Shown here piece by piece: positions 47,257-55,308 of a DNA stretch of 63,970 bases. Position 1 is the first letter of the stretch. Each line of letters opens with the position of its first letter. The stretch is from an uncultured Collinsella sp. (GTDB lineage: Bacteria; Actinomycetota; Coriobacteriia; Coriobacteriales; Coriobacteriaceae). The notes beneath the pieces were generated by a model. The model ran no database searches and was not told the DNA's origin. It saw only the letters and a list, made by a program, of their open reading frames with translations. The stretch spans positions 1 to 63,970 of the forward strand of contig CAADUO010000006.1 in the NCBI GenBank assembly GCA_900752215.1, read 5' to 3'. A program made the position numbers and the translations under genes.

Positions 47257-49326
47257 CTATCGAACCGAAGAATCGCCCGAGGCCGAAGAGGTATCGGGCT
47301 CGTTATAAATCACGCCGAGCACGTCGCGCACGACATGCATCGCGGTATCTGAGCCGCCGCCGCCCTGCTCCAGAACAGTAGCGATGACATACTTGGGATC
47401 ATCGGCCGGTGCATAGGCGCAGAACCACGCGTATTCGTCCTCGCCACTTTTCTCACCCGTGCCCGACTTGCCGTATACCTGCGGCGTCAGGGTGCCAAAG
47501 TGAGCCGCCAGGGACGTCGATGCCGTGTAAATCACGTCGTGCATGCCGTTGCGAACAAGAGCCAAATCCGAATCACTGTTGATCTTGGCCTCCAGGCGCT
47601 TCTTCTTGCCCTTGCCGTTGTACTTATAGGCATCACCGTCGCCATCGCGCGACACGGCAGACAAAAACACGTGAGGCACGTACTGTTTGCCGCCGTTGGC
47701 AAGACCCATATAGGCGCACGCCATCTGCAGGGGCGTCACCAGAATGTCGCCCTGGCCGATGGCAATGTTGGTCATATCGCCGGCATTCCACTTGCGGTCC
47801 TCGGCAGAGGCGTCGGTAAAGTACGACTCTTTCCACTCGGCATCGGGAATACGGCCCGCGCCCTCACTCGGCAGATCAATGCCGCAGGTCTTGCCTAGGC
47901 CCCAGCGACGAAAGACCTCCTGCAGGCCCTCGGGATGTTGCTCGTCATAGAAGAACGCCTTGCCCATGTCGTAGAAGACGGGGTCGCACGAGTTGGCGAT
48001 ACCCGACTGCAGCGTCATGGTGCCGTGGCCAGAAGTCAGCCAGCAGCGCTTGCCCCAAGCCTTGCCCAGGCCCGTCCAATAGCCCGTGCAGTTGGTTGTC
48101 TGCGTTGAAGTGTAGGTTCCAAACTCAAGACCGGCCAGTGCCGAGAGCGGCTTGATGGTCGAGGCCGACATGTACTGTCCGCTAATGGCGCGGTTGATCA
48201 GCGGGTGCGAACCTTTGTCATCATTGAGCTCGGTCCACACGTCATTTGAGACGCCGCCGATGAAGACGGACGGATCGAACTTGGGCTCGCTCGCCATGCC
48301 CAGGATCTCGCCATTGTTGGGATCGAGACACACCACAGCGCCGTTACCGGCATTGCTGTAGCCAGTGGTCTTGGCAAGCTCGATAGCGCTCGCCAGTGCC
48401 GTCTCACAGGCCTGTTGGATCTTAAGGTCGAGCGTGAGCTTAATGTCGGAGCCGGCCTTCGCGGGCACGGCGCCGGCCTGACCGGTCACATTGCCCGAGG
48501 CATCGACCTTGACGGTCTGCTCGCCACGAATACCCTGCAGCAGGTTTTCGTAGTAGCTCTCAACGCCCGCCTGGCCCACGATATCGCCCGACTGGTACGT
48601 AATCTTGCCAGCAGAAGCATCATCATCGCCAGAGGTTTTCTTATTCTGGGCCTCGAGCTGCTCGGAGGTAATGGTGCCGGTATAGCCCAAGATATGGCAT
48701 GCCGTCTCGCCATATGGATACTGGCGCTCGGTACGCTCGGCAATCTTGACGCCCGGGAACTCGCCGGCATGCTCCTGAATATAGGCAACCGTGGAGCGAC
48801 GGACGTCCGTCGCGATTGTATGCAGGCTCTGAGCGCCCTCTGTATTGTCCTGAATATTGCGAAGGACCGCCACGTAAGGCATTCCAAGCACGTTGGCAAG
48901 ATGGCGAACCAGAACCTCATCCTCCGCAAGGTCGCGGTAGGCCACGACAGCAAGTGAGGGACGGTTCTGGACAAGCGCCACGCCATTGCGGTCAAGGATG
49001 CGACCGCGCACAGCGGGTGTGGTAACGGTGCGAGTCTGATTGCTCTTGGCCTGCTTGTCGTAGTAGCCCGACGAGACCATCTGCATGCCCCACAGCTTAA
49101 CGGCAAGCGCGGCAAACATCGCACCCACGCCCGTGGTGAGGATGGAAAAGCGGCCCTTAAAGGCGGTCGCCGCGGTATTGCCCTCGCCCTCGGTGGCGCG
49201 CGGGGCCGTTCCATGCTGCGTATCGTAGGTAAAACGGGAATCGCCACGACGCATGATGACCAGCGCGACCACGATGGCCACAACCAGCACGATACCGGCG
49301 ATAATAACCGTCAACTGCGAAGACAT
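47257..49326 (-). CDS. mrdA: Penicillin-binding protein 2 (class B PBP) with an extra N-terminal helix
   Basis: A protein of 689 residues. The transpeptidase motifs are SASTIKPL (catalytic Ser), SCD in the SxN/D position, and KSGTGE. The pedestal region RGRILDRNGVALVQNRPSL is typical. There are two predicted N-terminal membrane helices: residues 6-25, then a 35-residue linker, then 62-81, the normal signal-anchor. Most PBP2 proteins have one. It is the RodA partner in the elongasome. The ATG has GGGGAGG at 7 nt; a shorter start lacking helix 1 has no such site. Confidence 0.95.
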   Translation of the reverse strand: MSSQLTVIIAGIVLVVAIVVALVIMRRGDSRFTYDTQHGTAPRATEGEGNTAATAFKGRFSILTTGVGAMFAALAVKLWGMQMVSSGYYDKQAKSNQTRTVTTPAVRGRILDRNGVALVQNRPSLAVVAYRDLAEDEVLVRHLANVLGMPYVAVLRNIQDNTEGAQSLHTIATDVRRSTVAYIQEHAGEFPGVKIAERTERQYPYGETACHILGYTGTITSEQLEAQNKKTSGDDDASAGKITYQSGDIVGQAGVESYYENLLQGIRGEQTVKVDASGNVTGQAGAVPAKAGSDIKLTLDLKIQQACETALASAIELAKTTGYSNAGNGAVVCLDPNNGEILGMASEPKFDPSVFIGGVSNDVWTELNDDKGSHPLINRAISGQYMSASTIKPLSALAGLEFGTYTSTQTTNCTGYWTGLGKAWGKRCWLTSGHGTMTLQSGIANSCDPVFYDMGKAFFYDEQHPEGLQEVFRRWGLGKTCGIDLPSEGAGRIPDAEWKESYFTDASAEDRKWNAGDMTNIAIGQGDILVTPLQMACAYMGLANGGKQYVPHVFLSAVSRDGDGDAYKYNGKGKKKRLEAKINSDSDLALVRNGMHDVIYTASTSLAAHFGTLTPQVYGKSGTGEKSGEDEYAWFCAYAPADDPKYVIATVLEQGGGGSDTAMHVVRDVLGVIYNEPDTSSASGDSSVR

Positions 49327-49339
49327 CTATGGGCCTCCC

Positions 49340-49906
49340 CTATTTGAGCTTGCGGGTCTTGGGCTTAAAGCGCATACCCGTCTGGCGTCCGCCACGCGCG
49401 GAGAATCCATAGCCGGACTGCGGCACGACGCCGGACATCAAAAACGGAATGGCAACCAGACCCGTCAGGATCGAGGACGGCAGCGCATGGCCGAAGATCG
49501 CCACGACAAAGCTCGTCTCCAAACCCATAAACAGCAAGATGATGCTGTAGATCACATTAATGACGAGCGCAAAGGCGCCCACGGTGACGCCGCGCGCACT
49601 CGGGGTACCGCCCGTCTGACCGACGGCGCTGTGCACCAGGGCAAAAGAACCCACGGTCAGCAGGAGCGACATAACGCCCACCGGCACGGCAGCGGACAGG
49701 TCATAAAACAAGCCGCTGCAAAAACCGCACACGACGGCACGGGTCGGGTCGCCCGAGAACACGCTTAGGCACACCAGGATAATCATGAAGTTGACGCGAC
49801 CTCCCGCAATGGAGATCTGCGGTGCCAGGCCTGCCTGCAACAGCACACACACAATGGCGGCGATTACAAACGTGCGGGAGCTCATCCCCTGCTCGTGTAG
49901 ATCCAT
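49340..49906 (-). CDS. mreD: Rod shape-determining protein MreD
   Basis: A protein of 188 residues with five or six membrane helices. It shows the MreD pattern ISIAGGRVNFMIILVCLSVF and GFCSGLFYDLSAAVPVGV. It links MreB filaments to the wall synthases. Two ATGs two codons apart are possible (49912 and 49906); the second is at the better distance from AGGGGG. The C-terminus is basic (GGRQTGMRFKPKTRKLK). Confidence 0.9.
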   Translation of the reverse strand: MDLHEQGMSSRTFVIAAIVCVLLQAGLAPQISIAGGRVNFMIILVCLSVFSGDPTRAVVCGFCSGLFYDLSAAVPVGVMSLLLTVGSFALVHSAVGQTGGTPSARGVTVGAFALVINVIYSIILLFMGLETSFVVAIFGHALPSSILTGLVAIPFLMSGVVPQSGYGFSARGGRQTGMRFKPKTRKLK

Positions 49907-49917
49907 GGACATGCCCC

Positions 49918-50916
49918 CTATTCGCTCGAGCCAGAATCGGTCGTCTCGGACGTGTCGGAACTGTCATCCGAGCTCTCATCCTTCGTCTTGGTCGCAGCAT
50001 CGCGCAACGTTCCCTGCGGCGTGCTGTTGGCCGTGCTCACGTCCTCATCCGAGGCCGACTGTTCGTCGGTCAGCGAGGTGATGACCAGCACTTCCTCGTT
50101 GTTCTCGGCCGTGGTCTGAGCGCGCACCACAATGGTGTAGTACACGTCGTTTGCCGATTTCTCAACCGACGAGACGGTGCCAAGCGGAAGGCCCTTGGGG
50201 AACACGCCACCGATGCCAGAGGTCACGATGATATCGCCAACCTTAACATCGGAGTCGACGCTCACGTACTCAAGACGCAGCGTGCCGTCAGCCTGACCCT
50301 GCAGCATGCCCTGGGCGCGCGTGTCCTGCACCATGGCGGACACGCCCGAGTTCTCGTCGCCAATCAGGCGCACGGTAGAGGTCTTGGCCGATACCTCGAT
50401 AATCTGGCCGATAACACCGGCAGAACTCGTCACGGGCATGTTGATGGTAAGGCCGTCGGCAGAGCCCTTGTCGATGGTAACGGTCGAGGTCCAGGCATCG
50501 CCGGAGGCACCAACGATACGAGCTGCGGTCGATTTGAGGTTGTAGGTCGATTGCAGCCCGACCAGGCCCTCCAGGCGCTCGGCAGTCTTTTGAGCCTCAG
50601 AAAGCTCGGCGACCTTAGAGGTCAGCTCCTCATTTTGCTTCTTGAGCTCGTCGAGCGTGTCCTGCGACGCCGTTAGGTTAGAGAACACGTTGCCAATCGC
50701 ATTGAAGGGAGCCGCCACAGCCGAGCCCACAAAGCGCACCGGAGAGGTAATCGTCGTTACGCCCGAACGCACGGCATGAATCGGCCCTGCCTCGCCCTCG
50801 CGGATGTAAAACGTGAGCAGCAACACCGAAATCAGGCTGAAAACAATCAACGGGCGCATACCCGTTGATTGTCGCTTGGTATTCAGATTTGTGGAGAAAC
50901 CCGAAGATCGTGCCAA
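49918..50916 (-). CDS. mreC: Rod shape-determining protein MreC
   Basis: A protein of 332 residues: a short cytosolic end, one membrane helix (about 22-38), a coiled coil (about 85-115, TLDELKKQNEELTSKVAEL), two beta-barrel domains (GSADGLTINMPVTSSAGVIG, VKVGDIIVTSGIGGVFPKGL), and a Ser/Asp/Thr-rich acidic tail of about 50 residues. It organises RodA and PBP2. The start is TTG 7 nt after AAAGGTGG. Confidence 0.94.
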   Translation of the reverse strand: MARSSGFSTNLNTKRQSTGMRPLIVFSLISVLLLTFYIREGEAGPIHAVRSGVTTITSPVRFVGSAVAAPFNAIGNVFSNLTASQDTLDELKKQNEELTSKVAELSEAQKTAERLEGLVGLQSTYNLKSTAARIVGASGDAWTSTVTIDKGSADGLTINMPVTSSAGVIGQIIEVSAKTSTVRLIGDENSGVSAMVQDTRAQGMLQGQADGTLRLEYVSVDSDVKVGDIIVTSGIGGVFPKGLPLGTVSSVEKSANDVYYTIVVRAQTTAENNEEVLVITSLTDEQSASDEDVSTANSTPQGTLRDAATKTKDESSDDSSDTSETTDSGSSE

Positions 50917-50937
50917 ATGGAATCCACCTTTTGGAAA

Positions 50938-51981
50938 TTAAGCATTGGTCTGGACGAAGCCGCCATCAAACGCATTGGCCTCGAGCACGCGGGCACACCC
51001 GTTAACGACGTTATCGAGCGCCGTGGGGCTGACGTTGACCGAAACGCCGGTCTCATCGCGCAGACGCACGTCGAGACCGCGTAGCAGAGCGCCACCACCG
51101 GTCAGCAAAATGCCGTAGTACATAAGGTCAGAGGCAAGATCGGGCGGCGTGGCATCGAGGGCGTCCTTGACGGCCTTGGCCATCTCGTCGAGCGGCTTGT
51201 TGAGCGCGCGACGAATCTCCTCGCTCTCGATGCGCACGGTCTTGGGCAGACCGGTGATCACGTCGCGGCCGTTGACCTCGACGTCGAGCTCGTCCTTGAG
51301 CGGCACGGCGGAGCCGACCTTAATCTTGATATCCTCTGCCGTACGCTCGCCGATGGCCAGGTTGTAGGCATCGCGAACGTGCGTGAGGATGGCCTGGTCG
51401 AACTCGTCGCCGGCAATACGGATGGACTGCGAGACGACGATGCCGCCCATGGCGATAACAGCGACCTCGGTGGTACCGCCGCCGATGTCGATGACCATGG
51501 AGCCGGTGGGTTCCTCGACGGGCAGGTCGGCGCCGATAGCGGCAGCCATGGGCTCCTCGATCAGATAGGCCTGGCGAGCGCCAGCCTGGATCGTGGCCTC
51601 AAAGACAGCACGCTTCTCGACCGACGTGACACCGGAGGGAACGCAGACGACAACACGCGGACGCGGAGTCCACGGATAGCGCTTCTCGGACGCCTTGTCG
51701 ATAAAGTAGCGAAGCATGGCCTCGGTAACATCGAAGTCGGCGATGACGCCGTCCTTCAGGGGACGAACGGCCACGATGTTGCCGGGCGTACGGCCGAGCA
51801 TGCGCTTTGCCTCGATACCGACAGCCAGGATGCGCTCGTCGTTCTTGTCAATGGCGACAACAGAGGGCTCGCGAATGACGATGCCCTTGCCGCGCACGGA
51901 GACAAGCGTATTTGCGGTGCCGAGGTCGATGGCAAGATCGCCCGCATAGCTACCGAAGAACATATCCATCAAAGAAAACAA
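50938..51981 (-). CDS. mreB: Rod shape-determining protein MreB
   Basis: A protein of 347 residues, the bacterial actin. Phosphate-binding loops DLGTANTLV and DIGGGTTEVAV and the adenosine region LLTGGGALLRGLD are all present. It guides the elongasome under the membrane. I chose a TTG (LFSLMDMFFG) 5 nt after GGAG; an ATG four codons later is 17 nt from that site. It heads mreB-mreC-mreD-mrdA-rodA. A rod or short-rod cell shape is inferred. Confidence 0.97.
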   Translation of the reverse strand: MFSLMDMFFGSYAGDLAIDLGTANTLVSVRGKGIVIREPSVVAIDKNDERILAVGIEAKRMLGRTPGNIVAVRPLKDGVIADFDVTEAMLRYFIDKASEKRYPWTPRPRVVVCVPSGVTSVEKRAVFEATIQAGARQAYLIEEPMAAAIGADLPVEEPTGSMVIDIGGGTTEVAVIAMGGIVVSQSIRIAGDEFDQAILTHVRDAYNLAIGERTAEDIKIKVGSAVPLKDELDVEVNGRDVITGLPKTVRIESEEIRRALNKPLDEMAKAVKDALDATPPDLASDLMYYGILLTGGGALLRGLDVRLRDETGVSVNVSPTALDNVVNGCARVLEANAFDGGFVQTNA

Positions 51982-52041
51982 CGCAACTCCTGATGTGTTG
52001 GATGATTGCTGGAAAACTACTAGCTCATGATACTAGCGCAA

Positions 52042-52074
52042 GCCCGGCACCTCACTTGCGGTGAAGCACCGGGC
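52042..52074 (-). terminator. Hairpin between the TPR gene and mreB
   Basis: GCCCGGTGCTTCACC pairs with its complement around a short GCAAG-type loop on the minus strand. It is followed by TTGCGC, a poor T tract, and then a TATCAT that may be the mreB -10. Confidence 0.5.
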
Positions 52075-52096
52075 AAAGCTAAATCCCATAAGGTCA

Positions 52097-53401
52097 CTAC
52101 TGGTTGTCAGCAGCCGAGAAATCCATATCGAGCGAGGAAACGGCCCAGCCGATATGGTTGTCGGAGCGCACGAATTTGACGGTGTACTCCTGCTCGCCAC
52201 CCTTGGACAGCGACGCCTTAACCTTAGCGGTCGTCTCGGTCATGGACTGATCCATGCCCTCGACAGACACGGTGGCACCCTGCGGAATGGAGGAGATGAT
52301 CATAGACTTGGCATCCTCGGACAGGCTCGATGCCAGGCAAGACTCGGCCTTTGCGGTGTCACCGTCGCCGGCAGCCTGGAACAAATCGGTAACGACAGAT
52401 TCCTGAGACGGGAAGCCAAAGCCGCGCGTGTAGGCAAAGCCCAGACCGCCCGCGGCAATCAAAATGAGCAGAAGCAGCACAATGAAGACTTTGAGACCCG
52501 TGTGGCGATGGCGACGACGGACCTTGGCCTGCTTACGATCCTGACGATCCTGCTGGACCATCTCGGACTCGGACAGCGTAAAGAAGCCGGTGTCCGAGGG
52601 ATCGGGCATAAACTGACCGGTCGCGCCCGTAGGATCGAGCGGATCGACGGCAGGAGCGTCCATCGCGGGCGCCGGAGCCGTGGCCATAGCCGTCTGGGCA
52701 GACAGCGCGGCAAGCGAATCGTGCACGCGGGCAAGCTCATCGGCCTGCTCGGAGGTGAGCTGGTAGATGCCATCGGCAGTAGCGGCGTTAAAGGCGTCGA
52801 GTGCGTCGGAGGGACGGCCGGCGGCAGAAAGCGCCTGACCCATGCCAGCGTTGAGCGCACGCGTGTCGTCACGGGGACCGGCAAAGTCGATAGCCGTGCG
52901 GTAGGTCTCCACGGCATCCGCCGGACGGCCGAGCTTAATGAAGCAACGTCCAAGCTCGCCGAGTGCGGCGGCAGGAGCCGGATTGGCGCCGTCGATGGCA
53001 GCCTGACGGAAGGCAGTACCCGCGTTGGCATAGTCGCCCGACTGGAACAGCGCGTTACCCAGGCCCAGATAGGCCTTGAACGGCGTGGCGTAGGAAGCAT
53101 CCTGCGTAGCAGCAGAGAACGCCTGGGCGGCCGTCGTGTAGTCACCCACGGCGGCGAGCGCCTTGCCGCGGTTGGTGAGCAGCGCACCGCGCTTGCCGTA
53201 GGTGCCGTCGTTGAGGGCAGCGGCATAGGCCTCGGCGGCCTCGGCATACATGCCCAGGTGCATCAAGGCGTTACCACGAAGGTGGTCGGCCTCACCCATA
53301 ATCTCATCGGGAGTTTTTGCCGCCCCAAGCATCTGGGCTGCAGCGGAAAAATCACCCGCGCGGTAAGCGGCGCGGCCCTGTTGGATCAGCTGGCTATTCA
53401 A
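52097..53401 (-). CDS. TPR-repeat membrane protein with an extracytoplasmic C-terminal domain
   Basis: A protein of 434 residues. The first 230 residues are TPR-type helical repeats (AGDFSAAAQMLGAAK, GMYAEAAEAYAAAL, GDYANAGTAFRQAA, GRPADAVETYRTAI). A Pro/Ala/Asp-rich linker follows, then a basic stretch and one membrane helix near 305-327. The last 105 residues, probably outside, resemble a small NTF2- or DUF4878-like domain (VVTDLFQAAGDGDTAKAESCL). The start is TTG after AGGGGA. Function unknown; it may scaffold a membrane complex. It is 11 bp from ppiB and upstream of mreB. Confidence 0.75.
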   Translation of the reverse strand: MNSQLIQQGRAAYRAGDFSAAAQMLGAAKTPDEIMGEADHLRGNALMHLGMYAEAAEAYAAALNDGTYGKRGALLTNRGKALAAVGDYTTAAQAFSAATQDASYATPFKAYLGLGNALFQSGDYANAGTAFRQAAIDGANPAPAAALGELGRCFIKLGRPADAVETYRTAIDFAGPRDDTRALNAGMGQALSAAGRPSDALDAFNAATADGIYQLTSEQADELARVHDSLAALSAQTAMATAPAPAMDAPAVDPLDPTGATGQFMPDPSDTGFFTLSESEMVQQDRQDRKQAKVRRRHRHTGLKVFIVLLLLILIAAGGLGFAYTRGFGFPSQESVVTDLFQAAGDGDTAKAESCLASSLSEDAKSMIISSIPQGATVSVEGMDQSMTETTAKVKASLSKGGEQEYTVKFVRSDNHIGWAVSSLDMDFSAADNQ

Positions 53402-53412
53402 GGAAGTCCCCT

Positions 53413-53955
53413 TTACTCGTGAACGATCTCGACATGGACGATCTCGTCGCCGGCACGCAGCTGCGAAATCACATCGAGACCCTCGACCGTGGTACCAAAG
53501 ACGGTGTAACCGGAATCGAGGTTATGCTGGGCGCCCAGGCAGAAGTAGAACTGCGAACCCGCGGAATCGGGGTCCATGGAGCGAGCCATGGCAAGAGCTC
53601 CATCGACATGGCTGTTGCGCGGATTGGTAGCAAACTCGCCCTTGATGCAGTAGCCGGGGCCACCGGTACCAGGCATGCCGTCGGGGCCCTCAAGACCGGC
53701 AGCGACGTCGGCGCCGGACATATCGCGGGTATTGGGGTCGCCGCCCTGAATGACGAAGCCGGGAACATAGCGATGGAACTTAAGACCATCGTAGAAACCC
53801 ATCGTGGAAAGCTCGCAGAAGTTCGCGACATGAATGGGAGCGCCCTCGCCGTCAAACTTGACCTTGATGGTACCCTTCGACGTCTCGATTACGGCGCACT
53901 CGTCGCCGGCAAGCTGATACTCGGGCGTGTAGAGCTCTTTCTTAAAACCAAACAT
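53413..53955 (-). CDS. ppiB: Cyclophilin-type peptidyl-prolyl isomerase
   Basis: A protein of 180 residues. It catalyses cis-trans isomerisation of proline bonds. The active-site motif FHRYVPGFVIQGGDP and GSQFYFCLGAQHNLDSGYTVFG segments are conserved. No signal peptide or membrane segment is seen, so it is cytosolic. The central loop (EGPDGMPGTGGPGYCIKGEF) is typical of bacterial cyclophilins. It has a GGAAGGAA site and precedes the TPR gene, probably in one transcript. Confidence 0.93.
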   Translation of the reverse strand: MFGFKKELYTPEYQLAGDECAVIETSKGTIKVKFDGEGAPIHVANFCELSTMGFYDGLKFHRYVPGFVIQGGDPNTRDMSGADVAAGLEGPDGMPGTGGPGYCIKGEFATNPRNSHVDGALAMARSMDPDSAGSQFYFCLGAQHNLDSGYTVFGTTVEGLDVISQLRAGDEIVHVEIVHE

Positions 53956-54062
53956 GTGGTTCCTTCCTCGTGCGTTTAAAGCATATTTGTACGAATTGTA
54001 GCAATAAGCACAGGCTTACATCAATTGCGCACGTAGGTTATGCCGACTATGGCGAACTAATT

Positions 54063-55205
54063 TTAGGAACGCTGCTGCGGCTTCCAGGAACCCACATTGG
54101 CGTCGTACTGGTTCAGCGCGCTGTTGCCGCCCTGCGCGATGGGAGCCAGGATCTCGCTTTGGTGGGAACTCATCGACTCGCCATCGGGAATGGCCAGCGA
54201 GATGTCCCAACTCTGGCAGATCACGTCGACACGCTCGTACATCCACTCGGCAAGCTGCTTTAAGTGGGCGATGTCATCCGCATAGGCCGTATCGTCCTGA
54301 TACTTAAGGTTGTTGAGCTCATCTTGCGTCTTTTTAATCTGGTCGCGCAGGGCGTAGGCACTCTGCGACAGCTCCTGACGGGTGGACAGCGGCGTTCGGA
54401 GATAGCCGTTGTTAAAGGAATCGATGACCTCGCCGATCTGGTCCTCGTCACCGTAGGACACGATGGTCTGATACAGACCGTCGAGCCTGGTATAGAGCTG
54501 ATCATCGGTGAGCACGGTTTCTTCCTGGACCACCTCGGCAGAATCGTCCTGCTTGGTATCGTCCTCAGTCGCCTCGCCCTTTTGGCGCGTGGGGAAGGTC
54601 GTCTGCGCGGCCTGGCCAAACTGGTCATAGAAGCCAGGCATGACACCCATGGGATCGGTCGTCACGAACCAATAGGCACCGCCGCAAACGACAGCAAGGA
54701 CCGCGATGACGATAAGCGGCTTGGGGATATGACGCTTGTGCTTGTGATAGGCGTCCTCGTCGGGATGCACCTTGCGCTTGGGTTTTTGAGCATCGTCATG
54801 CAGGGAAACGGGCGTGGGAATATCGACCTTGGGGATACCGAAATCCTTATCGAAAGCCGGCAGCACGCAGGTCTCGTTGGGATCGGCAGCGTCCGAAAGA
54901 ACCGCGGCGGCAGAGGCCGGCGCATGAGGTACCTCGGTATCGATCTGCTCTTGCGTTAGGCGCGGAAAACCCGCCGTGCGGCCCGCTGCCAGGTCGGATG
55001 CGGCCGCGTCCTCGGAGAGGATACCCGGAGCGGGGCGTCCGCATTTGGGGCACGTACGATCATGCGGAGAAAGACGGGCACCGCAGCCCTCGCAGAACAC
55101 GAACTCGGTGTGCTCGGGACCATCGCCCGGACCCACATAGGCGTTGCAGTAGGGGCAGAACGAGGCGCCGTCCTCGATAGTCTTAAGGCAATGCGGGCAG
55201 ATCAC
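54063..55205 (-). CDS. Double zinc-ribbon, single-pass membrane protein of unknown function
   Basis: About 380 residues. Two zinc ribbons lie at the N-terminus: Cys3/6 with Cys17/20 (ICPHC, FCPYC) and Cys38/41 with Cys52/55 (FCEGCG, TCPKCG). A disordered region (60-160) is followed by a basic stretch, one membrane helix (about 162-181) and a long acidic helical outer region. The start is GTG behind AGAGG; a TTG ten codons upstream lacks a ribosome binding site. I do not recognise a family with known function. Zinc-ribbon plus membrane helix plus outer domain is common in actinobacterial envelope proteins. Confidence 0.75.
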   Translation of the reverse strand: MICPHCLKTIEDGASFCPYCNAYVGPGDGPEHTEFVFCEGCGARLSPHDRTCPKCGRPAPGILSEDAAASDLAAGRTAGFPRLTQEQIDTEVPHAPASAAAVLSDAADPNETCVLPAFDKDFGIPKVDIPTPVSLHDDAQKPKRKVHPDEDAYHKHKRHIPKPLIVIAVLAVVCGGAYWFVTTDPMGVMPGFYDQFGQAAQTTFPTRQKGEATEDDTKQDDSAEVVQEETVLTDDQLYTRLDGLYQTIVSYGDEDQIGEVIDSFNNGYLRTPLSTRQELSQSAYALRDQIKKTQDELNNLKYQDDTAYADDIAHLKQLAEWMYERVDVICQSWDISLAIPDGESMSSHQSEILAPIAQGGNSALNQYDANVGSWKPQQRS

Positions 55206-55308
55206 GGCATCCTCTTTTCGAAGCAATTCAAACAATCGAGGTTAGAGCATAACATCGCCACGGCCCCACAGGAACAAGGCACCAATTCAACATCGCCAGG
55301 GCGCGTAG

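Noticed and set aside
52061..53422. 453-codon plus-strand frame over the TPR gene
   Set aside because: Antisense shadow; the minus frame has TPR repeats, a membrane helix and a ribosome binding site.
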